Below, piece after piece: positions 35,148 through 44,043 of a DNA stretch of 64,000 nt (its first letter is position 1; every line of letters begins with the position of its first letter). The stretch lies in contig JAJRQQ010000079.1 of assembly GCA_024280155.1 (NCBI GenBank), positions 18,520-82,519 of the forward strand, read 5' to 3'. Below the pieces are notes generated by a model. That model ran no database searches. It saw only the letters and a list, made by a program, of their open reading frames with translations, and was not told the origin of the DNA. The position numbers were made by a program, and so were the translations under genes. This DNA is from Bacteroidota bacterium (lineage in GTDB: Bacteria; Bacteroidota; Bacteroidia; Flavobacteriales_D; Crocinitomicaceae).

Positions 35148-37256
35148 ATGACAGTTTGTATTGCCGAAAAACCAAGTGTAGCCAAAGATATTGCCGAAAT
35201 TCTCGGAGCGAAGCAACGTCACGATGGTTATTATGAAGGGAATGGTTACCAAATTACATGGACTTTTGGGCATTTGTGTACACTCAAAGAGCCGCACGAT
35301 TACAATGAGAATTGGAAATATTGGAAATTAGAAGATTTGCCAATTGTCCCCTCTAATTTTGGGATTAAACTTATTTCAAATCAAGGGGTTGAACGACAAT
35401 TTAATACCATTGCTCGACTGGTTCAAAATTGCGATGAAGTTATTAATTGCGGGGATGCTGGGCAAGAAGGGGAATTGATTCAACGATGGGTTTTACTTAA
35501 AGCAAAATGTAAAGTTCCTGTAAAAAGATTGTGGATTTCCTCCTTGACCGAAGAGGCTATTAAAGAAGGGTTTGAGAATCTTCAGGATGCTAGTAAGTAT
35601 GATAATCTTTATGCAGCAGGAAGTGCTCGAGCAATTGGCGATTGGATGTTGGGGATAAATGGAACACGTTTGTTTACCAAAAAGTTCGGTCAAGGAAAGG
35701 CTACTTTATCAATTGGTAGAGTGCAAACTCCTACTTTAGCCATGATTGTTCAACGGCAAAAAGAAATTGATGCTTTTGTTGTGTATGAATATTGGGAATT
35801 GAAAACTAAATATAAAAGTCAGGAGTTTTCTTGTCAAATTGATCGATTAAAAACACAAGATAAAGCGAATCAAGGTTTGGCTTATTTGAAAGATAAAGAA
35901 TTTGAAATTACTTCTTTTGAACAAAAAGAGGGCAAGGAAGGAAATCCAAGATTGTATGATTTAACCTCATTGCAAGTGGATGCCAATAAAAAGTTTGGAT
36001 TCTCCGCTGACGATACGTTGAAGTTGATTCAAGGGTTGTATGAGAAAAAATTAACCACTTATCCAAGAGTTGATACGACATACTTAACGGATGATTTACA
36101 CCCTAAAATCCCAAATATTCTCCGTGGGATGAAATATTATTCTCGTTTTACAGAGAAATTATTAGCAGCACCAATTCCAAAGAATAAAACGGTGTTTAAT
36201 GATAAGAAAGTTACCGATCACCACGCAATTATTCCTACAGGAGTACCTGTTTCTGGAGTTTCTCAGAATGAACAAAAGATTTATGACCTGATAGCGAAAC
36301 GTTTCATTGCTGTTTTCTATCCACCGTGCATTGTTTCAAATACAACCGTTTTAGGAAAGGTCGATAAGCTAGAGTTTAAAGCAACGGGAAAACAAATCCT
36401 GAAATTGGGTTGGCGAGAATTATATTCTTCTGAAAAAAAAGAAACGAAGTCAAAAGACGATGAGTCTATTATGCCTCATTTTGAAAAAGGAGAGAAAGGG
36501 CCGCATGAACCGATTATTCATAAAGGAAAAACTTCTCCACCCAAATATTATACGGAAGCTACACTTTTGAGAGGAATGGAAACTGCTGGTAGAGATGTGG
36601 AAGACGAGGAGATGAGAGAAATGATGAAGGACAATGGTATCGGACGACCTTCAACACGTGCCAATATCATTGAAACACTTTTTCGTAGAAAATATATTGA
36701 AAAGAAAAGAAAAAATCTAGTAGCAACCCCGACTGGTATAGCATTGATTGATACGATACAAAGTGAGGTGTTAAAAAGTGCGGAGTTAACAGGAGATTGG
36801 GAGAGGAAATTACGTTTGATTGAGAAAGGAGAGTATAAATTAGAAGTTTTTAAGCAAGAATTGACTACAATGGTTCGTGGATTAACTGATGAGGTGATTT
36901 TTAACACACCAATTAATGTCCAGTTCTTTAATGAAAAGCCAATCGAAGTTAAAAAAATACGAAAAAAAAGAGAAAAAGTAACATTCTCATTTGAAGAAAT
37001 TGAATGTCCGAAATGCAAAATAGCAAAATTGATGAAAGGAAAAACGGCGGTTGGATGTTCTGAATACAAAACTTGTGGTTTCAAAATTCCATTTATTTTA
37101 ATGGGGAAAAAAATAACGGATAATCAATTGAAGGATATTATAGAGAAAGGAAAATCAAAAACAATAAAAGGACTCACTAATCCGAGTGATCAATCCAAAA
37201 TGGAAGGAAAATTTATTTTGGATGGTACGTTTAATGTTGGTTTTGAGAAAGGGTAG
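35148..37256 (+). CDS. topB: DNA topoisomerase III
   Basis: This 702-residue type IA topoisomerase relaxes and decatenates DNA through single-strand passage. The N-terminal TOPRIM domain contains CIAEKPSVAKDIAE and DAGQEGELI. The active-site tyrosine lies in LTTYPRVDTTYL. A C-terminal zinc-finger-like segment has CPKCKIAKLMKGKT followed by GCSEYKTCGF. The length is usual for Bacteroidota TopB. It follows folA by 11 bases, probably in the same operon. Confidence 0.94.
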   Translation: MTVCIAEKPSVAKDIAEILGAKQRHDGYYEGNGYQITWTFGHLCTLKEPHDYNENWKYWKLEDLPIVPSNFGIKLISNQGVERQFNTIARLVQNCDEVINCGDAGQEGELIQRWVLLKAKCKVPVKRLWISSLTEEAIKEGFENLQDASKYDNLYAAGSARAIGDWMLGINGTRLFTKKFGQGKATLSIGRVQTPTLAMIVQRQKEIDAFVVYEYWELKTKYKSQEFSCQIDRLKTQDKANQGLAYLKDKEFEITSFEQKEGKEGNPRLYDLTSLQVDANKKFGFSADDTLKLIQGLYEKKLTTYPRVDTTYLTDDLHPKIPNILRGMKYYSRFTEKLLAAPIPKNKTVFNDKKVTDHHAIIPTGVPVSGVSQNEQKIYDLIAKRFIAVFYPPCIVSNTTVLGKVDKLEFKATGKQILKLGWRELYSSEKKETKSKDDESIMPHFEKGEKGPHEPIIHKGKTSPPKYYTEATLLRGMETAGRDVEDEEMREMMKDNGIGRPSTRANIIETLFRRKYIEKKRKNLVATPTGIALIDTIQSEVLKSAELTGDWERKLRLIEKGEYKLEVFKQELTTMVRGLTDEVIFNTPINVQFFNEKPIEVKKIRKKREKVTFSFEEIECPKCKIAKLMKGKTAVGCSEYKTCGFKIPFILMGKKITDNQLKDIIEKGKSKTIKGLTNPSDQSKMEGKFILDGTFNVGFEKG

Positions 37257-37324
37257 AGCTGTTTTTAGAGACAGTATCTCTTATAGTGTGTAAGTTCTTT
37301 TTTTAGTTATACCAACTTTGTTAC

Positions 37325-37358
37325 ATAAAAAAAGCACTTCACGAAAAGTAAAGTGCTT
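37325..37358 (-). terminator. Intrinsic terminator of pyrH-frr
   Basis: AAGCACTT and AAGTGCTT form a stem with an 11-base loop. On the minus strand it is followed by a T run, placing it about 20 bases after the frr stop. It may also help stop topB transcription. Confidence 0.7.
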
Positions 37359-37378
37359 CTAATTACTTAGACAATCTA

Positions 37379-37942
37379 TTAAATTGTCATTATGTCTCTT
37401 TCCTTCGTCACAAGAATCTCCTCTACTTTTTTTGTGTAAGTATTGGTTACTTCCTGAATATAATTTTCACCATCTTTCATCATATCTTCAGAGAGACCAT
37501 CTTCTTTGAGTGATTTCAGCATGTCGAGCGCATCTTTTCGATTGTTTCTAAAACCAATTTTTGCGTTCTCCATCTCTCCCTTCGCTTGTTTCACTAAGTC
37601 ACGTCTACGTTCTTCAGTCAACGGTGGTACAGAAATTAGAACACCTTCACCATTGCTTTGAGGTGCGAAACCGAGGTTGGCATTAATAATTCCTCTCATA
37701 ATTTCATCCAACATCGATTTTTCCCATGGTTGAACTGTAATCGTTCGGGCATCCATTGTGTTTACATTAGCTACTTGAGAAAGTGGCGTAGGTGACCCAT
37801 AATAATCGACCATTACAGATTGTAACATCGAAGGATTCGCTTTACCTGCTCTGATTTTCATTAGTGCAGTTTCATAATGTTCAACCGTTTTATTATTGGC
37901 AGCTTTTACTTCATCGTAAACCATATTCAATTCTTCCGTCAT
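37379..37942 (-). CDS. frr: Ribosome recycling factor
   Basis: This 187-residue protein splits post-termination ribosomes with EF-G. It has the three-helix-bundle pattern and signatures KIRAGKANPSML near residues 28-39, DARTITVQPWEKSML and VPPLTEERRRDLVKQAK. The length matches the family's 185. The upstream gene is pyrH, 11 bases away, the usual Bacteroidota order pyrH-frr. Confidence 0.96.
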   Translation of the reverse strand: MTEELNMVYDEVKAANNKTVEHYETALMKIRAGKANPSMLQSVMVDYYGSPTPLSQVANVNTMDARTITVQPWEKSMLDEIMRGIINANLGFAPQSNGEGVLISVPPLTEERRRDLVKQAKGEMENAKIGFRNNRKDALDMLKSLKEDGLSEDMMKDGENYIQEVTNTYTKKVEEILVTKERDIMTI

Positions 37943-37953
37943 ATCTTTTCTAA

Positions 37954-38661
37954 TTAATTGCGAACGATTGTTCCTACTTGTTCGCCATTCAAAACTTTTT
38001 GTAAATTACCTGGTGTATCCATATCAAAAACGATGATGGGTAGATTGTTCTCTTTACACAGTGTAAAAGCAGTCATATCCATAATTGATAAGTCCTTTTT
38101 ATAAACATCGTCGAAAGAAATTACATCATACTTTGTTGCATTCGGATCTTTTTCAGGATCTGCCGAATAAATGCCATCGACACGTGTTCCTTTCAAGATA
38201 ACATCAGCATTTAATTCTATTGCTCTTAATGAGGCAGCCGAGTCTGTTGTGAAGAAAGGGTTTCCTGTTCCTGCGCCAAAAATCACAACTCTACCTTTCT
38301 CAAGATGGCGAAGTGCTTTTCTTTTGATAAAAGGTTCGCAAATTGCTTTCATCTCAATGGCTGATTGTAGTCTTGTTTCAACTCCAGCAGATTCTAAAGC
38401 CGCTTGAAGTGCCATCGAATTAATCATTGTAGCTAACATCCCCATGTAGTCACCGTGTGAGCGATCCATTCCGCCTTCTTCAGCTTGAACTCCTCGGAAT
38501 ATGTTTCCTCCACCGATTACAATAGCAATTTCAACACCATTCTCATGGATTTTTTTGATTTGTTGAGCGTATAAGCTGAGTCGATTATTGTCGATTCCAA
38601 ATGCTTTATCTCCCATGAGAGATTCACCGCTTAACTTTAGTAAAATTCTTTTGTATTTCAT
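37954..38661 (-). CDS. pyrH: Uridylate kinase (UMP kinase)
   Basis: This 235-residue hexameric kinase phosphorylates UMP to UDP in pyrimidine synthesis. The amino-acid-kinase fold motifs are [41 protein letters not shown] and [13 protein letters not shown]. The length is normal. It is the first gene of pyrH-frr, with a TATATTTG -7 box at 38691-38698 on the minus strand. A terminator (38731-38768) separates it from the ribosomal cluster upstream. Confidence 0.96.
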   Translation of the reverse strand: MKYKRILLKLSGESLMGDKAFGIDNNRLSLYAQQIKKIHENGVEIAIVIGGGNIFRGVQAEEGGMDRSHGDYMGMLATMINSMALQAALESAGVETRLQSAIEMKAICEPFIKRKALRHLEKGRVVIFGAGTGNPFFTTDSAASLRAIELNADVILKGTRVDGIYSADPEKDPNATKYDVISFDDVYKKDLSIMDMTAFTLCKENNLPIIVFDMDTPGNLQKVLNGEQVGTIVRN

Positions 38662-38690
38662 CTTGAAATTTTCTGTTGCACAAATATACA

Positions 38691-38698
38691 GAATTCAA
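38691..38698 (-). promoter_or_regulatory. -7 box (TATATTTG) of pyrH-frr
   Basis: TATATTTG on the minus strand lies about 30 bases upstream of the pyrH ATG. No good TTG is seen at the -33 position. Confidence 0.5.
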
Positions 38699-38730
38699 AG
38701 AATGAAAATGAAAACTTTTAAAATGAATTC

Positions 38731-38768
38731 AAAAAAAAACCATCCACCTTAAAAAGATGGATGGTTTT
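38731..38768 (-). terminator. Intrinsic terminator of the rplM-rpsI-rpsB-tsf cluster
   Basis: AAACCATCCATC on the minus strand pairs with GGTGGATGGTTT across a T-rich loop (one bulged base) and is followed by nine T. It starts about 20 bases after the tsf stop. Confidence 0.83.
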
Positions 38769-38786
38769 AAAATATGGTTTTTTGTC

Positions 38787-39617
38787 TTAAGACAAAGCAA
38801 CTCTTTTAAAATCAACAACTGTTAAACCGTCTTCAGCAGCTTTCAACATTTGTTCGATAGATTGTTTATTGTCTCTCACGTTCATTTGACTCAATAAAGT
38901 ATTTTCTTTAAAGAATTTATTCAAACGACCTTGAGCGATTTTCTCAGCCATTTCAGCAGGTTTCCCTTCTTGAATTGCTAAATCTTTACCAACCTCTAAT
39001 TCACGAGCAATTGTATCTGCGTCGATACCGTTTTTATCTAGAGCTAAAGGATTCATTGCTGCAACTTGCATCGCAACTAATTTCCCTGCTTCAACAGCAG
39101 CTTCAGAATCTTTATTTAACGCAACTAGAGTCGCTAACTGATTTCCTGGATGATTGTAAGCGACAATTTTATCCGCTGAAATAATTTCAACATTTGATAA
39201 ATCTAATTTTTCACCAACAACACCAACTTGTTCAATGATTTTCTCAGCAACAGTCAATCTCTCATCATACGCCTCGTTCATCATTTCTTCTTTAGAAGAA
39301 GGTCTTTTGTTGATAGCAATATCAACCAAAGATTGTACGAAGTCCATATAGTCACTATTTTTTGCAACGAAATCAGTTTCACAGTTCAAAGAAAGAACAA
39401 CACCTGTTTTTCCATCTCCAGTAACTTGTGCTAAAACTAAACCTTCTTTCGCTTCATTGTCACCTCTTTTAGCAGCAACTTTTTGTCCTTTTTTACGAAG
39501 TACGTCGATAGCAGCTTCAAAATCACCGTCTGTTTCAACAAGTGCTTTTTTACAATCCATCATACCAGCACCAGTGTGCTTTCTTAATTTATTTACCTCT
39601 GCAGCTGTAATTGCCAT
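38787..39617 (-). CDS. tsf: Elongation factor Ts
   Basis: This 276-residue nucleotide exchange factor recycles EF-Tu-GDP. The N-terminal UBA-like segment contains LRKHTGAGMMDCKKAL and LRKKGQKVAAKR, and the core has LNCETDFVAKN, the residues contacting EF-Tu. The length is typical. It follows rpsB by 27 bases, the near-universal rpsB-tsf pair. A terminator follows. Confidence 0.97.
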   Translation of the reverse strand: MAITAAEVNKLRKHTGAGMMDCKKALVETDGDFEAAIDVLRKKGQKVAAKRGDNEAKEGLVLAQVTGDGKTGVVLSLNCETDFVAKNSDYMDFVQSLVDIAINKRPSSKEEMMNEAYDERLTVAEKIIEQVGVVGEKLDLSNVEIISADKIVAYNHPGNQLATLVALNKDSEAAVEAGKLVAMQVAAMNPLALDKNGIDADTIARELEVGKDLAIQEGKPAEMAEKIAQGRLNKFFKENTLLSQMNVRDNKQSIEQMLKAAEDGLTVVDFKRVALS

Positions 39618-39644
39618 GGCTTTTAAATTTTAAATATTTGTAAA

Positions 39645-40496
39645 TTATTTTGTTTCTTCTGTTTTATTTTCTTCCGCTTTTGGAGCTTCAGTAACAGTTT
39701 CTACAGGAGCTTCTTCTTTTTTAGCTTCAACAGGCTTTGTTTCTGTTTTAGCGGCAGCTTTAGCCTCTTTTTTTGCTTTTGCATCTTTCGCAGCAGCATC
39801 TTTCGCATTCTTACGCTCTTCTAAACCATCTTTAACAGCAGCACAAACAGTGTCAAGAATTAAAGTAATAGATTTAGTAGCATCATCATTTGCTGGGATT
39901 GGGAAATCAACTAATTTAGGATTTGAATTCGTATCTACCATTGCAAATACAGGAATATTCAAACGCTTCGCTTCTTTCAATGCAATGTGTTCCTTGATGA
40001 TATCAACAATGAAAATTGCAGCTGGTTGACGAGTCATATCAGCAATAGAACCGAAATTTTTTTGTAATTTCTCACGCTGACGTGTTTTGAACAAACGCTC
40101 TCTTTTATTTAATGTTTTCCAAGTTCCGTCTGTTTGCATTTTATCAATAGCAGACATTTTACGGATTGATTTACGCGTTGTAGCAAAGTTAGTTAACATA
40201 CCACCTGACCAACGTTCAGTAACATAAGGCATATTAATTTCTTTTACTCTTTCTGAAATAATATCTTTAGCTTGTTTCTTTGTTGCAACGAAAAGAATTT
40301 TTTTCCCCGATTTCGCAATTTGCTTTAAAGCAGCGCTCGCAGTATCTAAATGAGCAATTGTCTTATTTAAATCGATAATGTGGATACCTTTTTTTTCCTC
40401 AAAGATATACGGCGCCATTGCCGGGTTCCATTTTCTTTTCAAGTGTCCAAAATGTACACCTGCATTTAATAAATCTTCAAATTTTAATTTTGACAT
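39645..40496 (-). CDS. rpsB: Small ribosomal subunit protein uS2
   Basis: This 283-residue protein is uS2, a surface protein of the 30S subunit. The family motifs are LLNAGVHFGHLKRKWNPAM at the start, MLTNFATTRKSI and PVFAMVDTNSNPKLVDFPIPANDD. The last 60 residues are an Ala/Lys/Glu/Thr-rich low-complexity tail (TETKPVEAKKEEAPVE), longer than in E. coli (241 residues) but common in Bacteroidota. It sits between rpsI and tsf. Confidence 0.97.
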   Translation of the reverse strand: MSKLKFEDLLNAGVHFGHLKRKWNPAMAPYIFEEKKGIHIIDLNKTIAHLDTASAALKQIAKSGKKILFVATKKQAKDIISERVKEINMPYVTERWSGGMLTNFATTRKSIRKMSAIDKMQTDGTWKTLNKRERLFKTRQREKLQKNFGSIADMTRQPAAIFIVDIIKEHIALKEAKRLNIPVFAMVDTNSNPKLVDFPIPANDDATKSITLILDTVCAAVKDGLEERKNAKDAAAKDAKAKKEAKAAAKTETKPVEAKKEEAPVETVTEAPKAEENKTEETK

Positions 40497-40599
40497 TTTT
40501 TTTAATTTAATTGTTCACGTTCCTTTAGTAGTCAGTTTCAAGAGGGACATTTCTGCGATACTCAAGAACTTGGATACTAAACAACTTGCAAAATATTTT

Positions 40600-40986
40600 C
40601 TAACGTTTCGAGAATTGGAATTTCTTACGTGCTTTTGGTTGACCTGGTTTCTTACGTTCAACCATTCTTGGATCACGAGTCATTAAACCTTCTTCTTTCA
40701 ATAAAGGCTTATTTTCTTCGCTAATCTTAACCAAAGCTCTAGAGATACCTAAACGAATTGCTTCAACTTGACCATTGATGCCTCCACCTGAAACATTAAC
40801 TGTGATGTCATATTTACCTACAGTATCTGTTAATTCAAATGGTTGGTGAATCTTTGATTGAAGAACTCCCGTTGGGAAAAATTCTTTGTAATCTCTTTTA
40901 TTAATTGTAAAACTACCTTTACCCTCTGTCATATAGACACGAGCAACTGCTGTTTTTCTTCTTCCGAGTGTGTTTATTACTTCCAT
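40600..40986 (-). CDS. rpsI: Small ribosomal subunit protein uS9
   Basis: This 128-residue protein is uS9, whose basic C-terminal tail reaches the P-site tRNA. It has GRRKTAVARVYM near the N-terminus and GGGINGQVEAIRLGISRAL in the core, and it ends KKFQFSKR, the conserved basic tip. Its ATG is 3 bases after the rplM stop, the usual rplM-rpsI pair. Confidence 0.97.
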   Translation of the reverse strand: MEVINTLGRRKTAVARVYMTEGKGSFTINKRDYKEFFPTGVLQSKIHQPFELTDTVGKYDITVNVSGGGINGQVEAIRLGISRALVKISEENKPLLKEEGLMTRDPRMVERKKPGQPKARKKFQFSKR

Positions 40987-40989
40987 AAT

Positions 40990-41445
40990 TTATTTAAATG
41001 TATCTAAATTTAGTACTTCTGGTTTTTGAGCTTGTAAATTATGCTCTGGTCCAACAAATACTTTTAGGTTTCTAAATAATTGGCGACCAAGTGTGTTTTT
41101 AGGAAGCATTCCTTTAACAGCTTTCTCAACCAAACGTCCTGGCGTTTTTGCCAACATTTGTTCAGCTGTAGCTTGACGTTGACCACCTGGGTAACCCGTG
41201 TGACGAACGTAAGACTTGTTCACTAATTTAGTACCTGAAAAAGATACTTTTTCTGCATTCAAGACAATAACGTTGTCTCCGCAGTCTGCATGAGGTGTGT
41301 AATTCGCTTTGTGTTTCCCACGAATTAATTTCGCCACCTTGCTCGCTAAACGACCTAAAGTTTGGCCTTCAGCATCCACCACAATCCACTTCTTTTCAGC
41401 AGTTTCTTTGTTGGCGGAAACGGTTTTGTAACTTAATGTATCCAC
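40990..41445 (-). CDS. rplM: Large ribosomal subunit protein uL13
   Basis: This 151-residue protein is uL13 and starts at GTG 41445 (DTLSYKTVSANKE follows). A TTG 27 bases upstream would add nine residues that are not part of the family. Core motifs are WIVVDAEGQTLGRLAS, VLNAEKVSFSGTK and AVKGMLPKNTLGRQL. It is the first gene of rplM-rpsI-rpsB-tsf, so any autoregulation would act on the short leader before 41445. Confidence 0.96.
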   Translation of the reverse strand: MDTLSYKTVSANKETAEKKWIVVDAEGQTLGRLASKVAKLIRGKHKANYTPHADCGDNVIVLNAEKVSFSGTKLVNKSYVRHTGYPGGQRQATAEQMLAKTPGRLVEKAVKGMLPKNTLGRQLFRNLKVFVGPEHNLQAQKPEVLNLDTFK

Positions 41446-41611
41446 AATTTTTATTTTAATTAAATAAGACAATTTCCCCTAAATTGGGGCTGCAAAGATA
41501 TGACTTCTAGGTTTATTAACAAACCTTATTTGAAAATATTTTCAATAAAAAGAAACATTTCTCCAAGATTCTTTTTGAAATCAAGGGGGGACATGACGAA
41601 ATAAGGTCTTT

Positions 41612-42385
41612 TTATTTCTTTTTAAACTTGTTAATTGCATTCGCCGTGAATTCAGAAAGGACTAATTGCCCACTTAACTCTGCTCGATCCATTAATAATT
41701 CATCCCAGTGGTCAGTTCCTTCCCAGAAGACATTTTTTAATAAAATCATTGCTTCTGGATTTGATTTTGAAAGCGTAGTGCACAATTCTTCAATTTTTGC
41801 ATCCATTTCATCGACAGTTTCAAAAACTTCGGCATACAAGCCTTGTTCTTTTGCCCAAGAGGCTGTTCGCCATTCTGTTGCATTAATTGCTAACTGACTC
41901 ATTGCAGAAACACCTATCTTACGCTCAACCGCTGGTCCAACAACAAAAGGGCCTATTCCAACTGCAAGTTCTGAGAGTTTAACTGATGCTTGCTTTGTTG
42001 CAAAGCAATAATCAACTGCAGACGCTACTCCAACACCACCGCCAACTGCCTTTCCTTGCACTCTGCCGATAATAAGTTTCGAACTTTTTCGACAAGCATT
42101 TATCACATTTGCAAATCCAGAAAAGAATTTCTTCCCGGTTTCAAAATCATTGATTGAAATTAACTCATCAAAACTAGCACCTGCACAGAAAGCTCTTTCT
42201 CCTGCAGACTTCAAAAGAACCACTTTTACTTCGTCATTCATTCCTAGTTCAGTAATTGTATTAGCAAGTTTCTCGAGAATTTTACCCGGCAATGAATTGC
42301 TTAAAGGGTGACCGAATTCTACTGTTGCAATTCCTTTTTCGTTAATGGACACATCTACATGGCCTTGATTTATTACGCTTGACAT
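41612..42385 (-). CDS. Enoyl-CoA hydratase/isomerase family protein
   Basis: This 257-residue crotonase-fold protein has the oxyanion-hole motifs CAGASFDELI and VQGKAVGGGVGVASAVDY and the usual length. The two catalytic glutamates of enoyl-CoA hydratase are not both obvious, so isomerase or another crotonase activity is possible. It would act in fatty-acid or amino-acid catabolism, matching the acyl-CoA dehydrogenase at 59149 in role but not in location. Its start lies inside the 3' end of the RRM gene as read here; the overlap of 44 bases disappears if the RRM gene has a one-base error. Confidence 0.82.
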   Translation of the reverse strand: MSSVINQGHVDVSINEKGIATVEFGHPLSNSLPGKILEKLANTITELGMNDEVKVVLLKSAGERAFCAGASFDELISINDFETGKKFFSGFANVINACRKSSKLIIGRVQGKAVGGGVGVASAVDYCFATKQASVKLSELAVGIGPFVVGPAVERKIGVSAMSQLAINATEWRTASWAKEQGLYAEVFETVDEMDAKIEELCTTLSKSNPEAMILLKNVFWEGTDHWDELLMDRAELSGQLVLSEFTANAINKFKKK

Positions 42386-42671
42386 TGTGTTTTTGAAGTG
42401 AAGTGAAGTTATTTTTTCTTTCTATTTTCTTTGATGATGCAATCTTAACATCCAATTTACGCCCATTGATTTCCATGCCGTTTAATGCGTTGATTGCATT
42501 GATTGCTTCTTCAGGTGTGTCCATCTCAACATATCCAAAACCTTTGGATCGTTTTGTATCTTTCTCATAAACTACATGAGCGTAAGTAACTTTTCCAAAG
42601 GTTGAAAAAGTAGACTGTAAATCTTCAGAAGTTATACTCCAATCTAAATTCGCGATAAAAATATTAACCAT
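42342..42671 (-). CDS. RNA-binding protein with one RRM domain (3' end probably frameshifted)
   Basis: This short single-RRM protein has RNP2 IFIANL at residues 4-9 and RNP1 KGFGYVEM in the middle, and ends its domain at LDVKIASSKK. It is probably a cold- or stress-related RNA chaperone, as such proteins are in this phylum. The frame runs on as ERKNNFTSLQKHNVKRNK, overlapping the next gene by 44 bases. If the T6 run at 42412-42417 had one more T, the frame would stop at 42409 after ERKK, giving an 87-residue protein and a clean 23-base gap. That is probably the true end. Confidence 0.8.
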   Translation of the reverse strand: MVNIFIANLDWSITSEDLQSTFSTFGKVTYAHVVYEKDTKRSKGFGYVEMDTPEEAINAINALNGMEINGRKLDVKIASSKKIERKNNFTSLQKHNVKRNKSRPCRCVH

Positions 42672-42677
42672 TCTTTG

Positions 42678-43634
42678 TTATTTTAATGTAAAACTATCGG
42701 TTCCGACCAATTGACCTTGACAAAACACCTTAACTTTATAATTCCCTTTAGATGCCGATTGTCCATTCAACTTGTAATAAATAGCCATGTCAACACGTTG
42801 ATTTTGATAATCAATTGCTTTATAATCTGAGAATGCAACTTGTCCATTCTCCGTATCAATCACATTTCCAGAACTAGATTGAAGAATTTTCCCTTCAGGG
42901 TCAGTAATTTGAAGATAAACCATCTTTTTACCTGGGCTCGCGATTGGATTCTCCGAAAGTGTAAAAGCAACTTTAATTTGCTCCGTATTCCTTGCTCTAG
43001 AGGTTGTCCCCATCGTACTGTTCATCTTCATCTTCAATCCTTCCGAACTAAAATTGTACGCATTCAATTTAGAACCTTTCTTCACTTGTGCTGCATTTTG
43101 CGCTGCATCGTCTTTATAACGATCTCTTTCTTCAGAAGTTTGAGATAATTCAGATTTTGTTGTTTCCAGATTATTCGAAAGGTTTAAGTTTAATGTTTTG
43201 AGTGAATCAATTTCCACGATATAACCTCGCATTATTCTACGCATCCCTTCCATTTCTTTTCGAGCCTTGAACAATTGATAAGCATTCATCTTGCCCTTTT
43301 CAACCTGCTCTTGAAGATCCATGATTTTATCCTTCTGCGCCATTAAAGAATCGGATTTCGATTGATCTTCCTCAATTAATGCATCATAAGTTTCCAACAT
43401 GGTCGTAAAATCAGTCTTCATATCATTGGTCATCGTGCCCAAATAACTCGACATCATTTCATTCATTCCTTTCATATCAGAATCCAAAGCATTGTTTTCA
43501 ATAATACAGGAGTTTAGTTCTTTATTCTTAGAAGACCAAAAATAAGCCATTGCCGCTAAACCTAGTAGCAATAAAATGATAATAGCCACGTAAGCACCGT
43601 TACCTTTCTTCTGTTCGTCCTTAAATTCTTCCAT
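42678..43634 (-). CDS. Hypothetical single-pass membrane protein with coiled coil
   Basis: This 318-residue protein has a short charged N-terminus, one membrane helix (about residues 15-33, YVAIIILLLLGLAAMAYFW), a long heptad-rich coiled coil (about 35-185) and a C-terminal beta-rich domain (about 200-318, ending CQGQLVGTDSFTLK). The orientation would place coil and domain in the periplasm. I recognise no named family; the architecture recalls Bacteroidota envelope proteins of unknown role. It lies 6 bases upstream of the RRM gene on the same strand. Confidence 0.68.
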   Translation of the reverse strand: MEEFKDEQKKGNGAYVAIIILLLLGLAAMAYFWSSKNKELNSCIIENNALDSDMKGMNEMMSSYLGTMTNDMKTDFTTMLETYDALIEEDQSKSDSLMAQKDKIMDLQEQVEKGKMNAYQLFKARKEMEGMRRIMRGYIVEIDSLKTLNLNLSNNLETTKSELSQTSEERDRYKDDAAQNAAQVKKGSKLNAYNFSSEGLKMKMNSTMGTTSRARNTEQIKVAFTLSENPIASPGKKMVYLQITDPEGKILQSSSGNVIDTENGQVAFSDYKAIDYQNQRVDMAIYYKLNGQSASKGNYKVKVFCQGQLVGTDSFTLK

Positions 43635-43787
43635 AATAAAAAAAGTTTAATTGTTTTTACACGATGAATGTATCGAAAATTATTCAATCAACAATGCTGT
43701 ACAAATATTTTACATACTAATATACCCACATAAACGTATGCGCTATTCTATTAGTGTATTAAAAAACAAAAAAAGTTACAAAAGAAT

Positions 43788-44042
43788 TTAAGCGACCTCT
43801 TCAATAGAAAAGACGTAGCTCTCCATAATTTGATTGGCCAACAACTTTTTGCAAGCATTTTCAACCATTTGATTTGCTTCCACTTCATTTGAAGCATCAA
43901 CAAATAAACGAACATGTCTACCGACACGTACGCCAGTAATAGCTTTCAAACCAATGTTTTTCATGCTGCTTGTTACAGCTTTTCCTTGAGGGTCAAGTAA
44001 TGCATCCAGTGGCATTACGTCGATTTCTGCTTTAAATTTCAT
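43788..44042 (-). CDS. purS: Phosphoribosylformylglycinamidine synthase subunit PurS
   Basis: This 84-residue protein resembles PurS, the small subunit of the PurLSQ enzyme of purine synthesis that passes ammonia and stabilises the complex. It has LLDPQGKAVTSSMKNIGLKA and VRVGRHVRLFV, the typical DPQG and VRVG motifs. purL and purQ are not nearby, and many Bacteroidota carry a large fused PurL, so its partner is not evident here. It lies 1 base after the pssA stop. Confidence 0.8.
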   Translation of the reverse strand: MKFKAEIDVMPLDALLDPQGKAVTSSMKNIGLKAITGVRVGRHVRLFVDASNEVEANQMVENACKKLLANQIMESYVFSIEEVA

Positions 44043-44043
44043 T

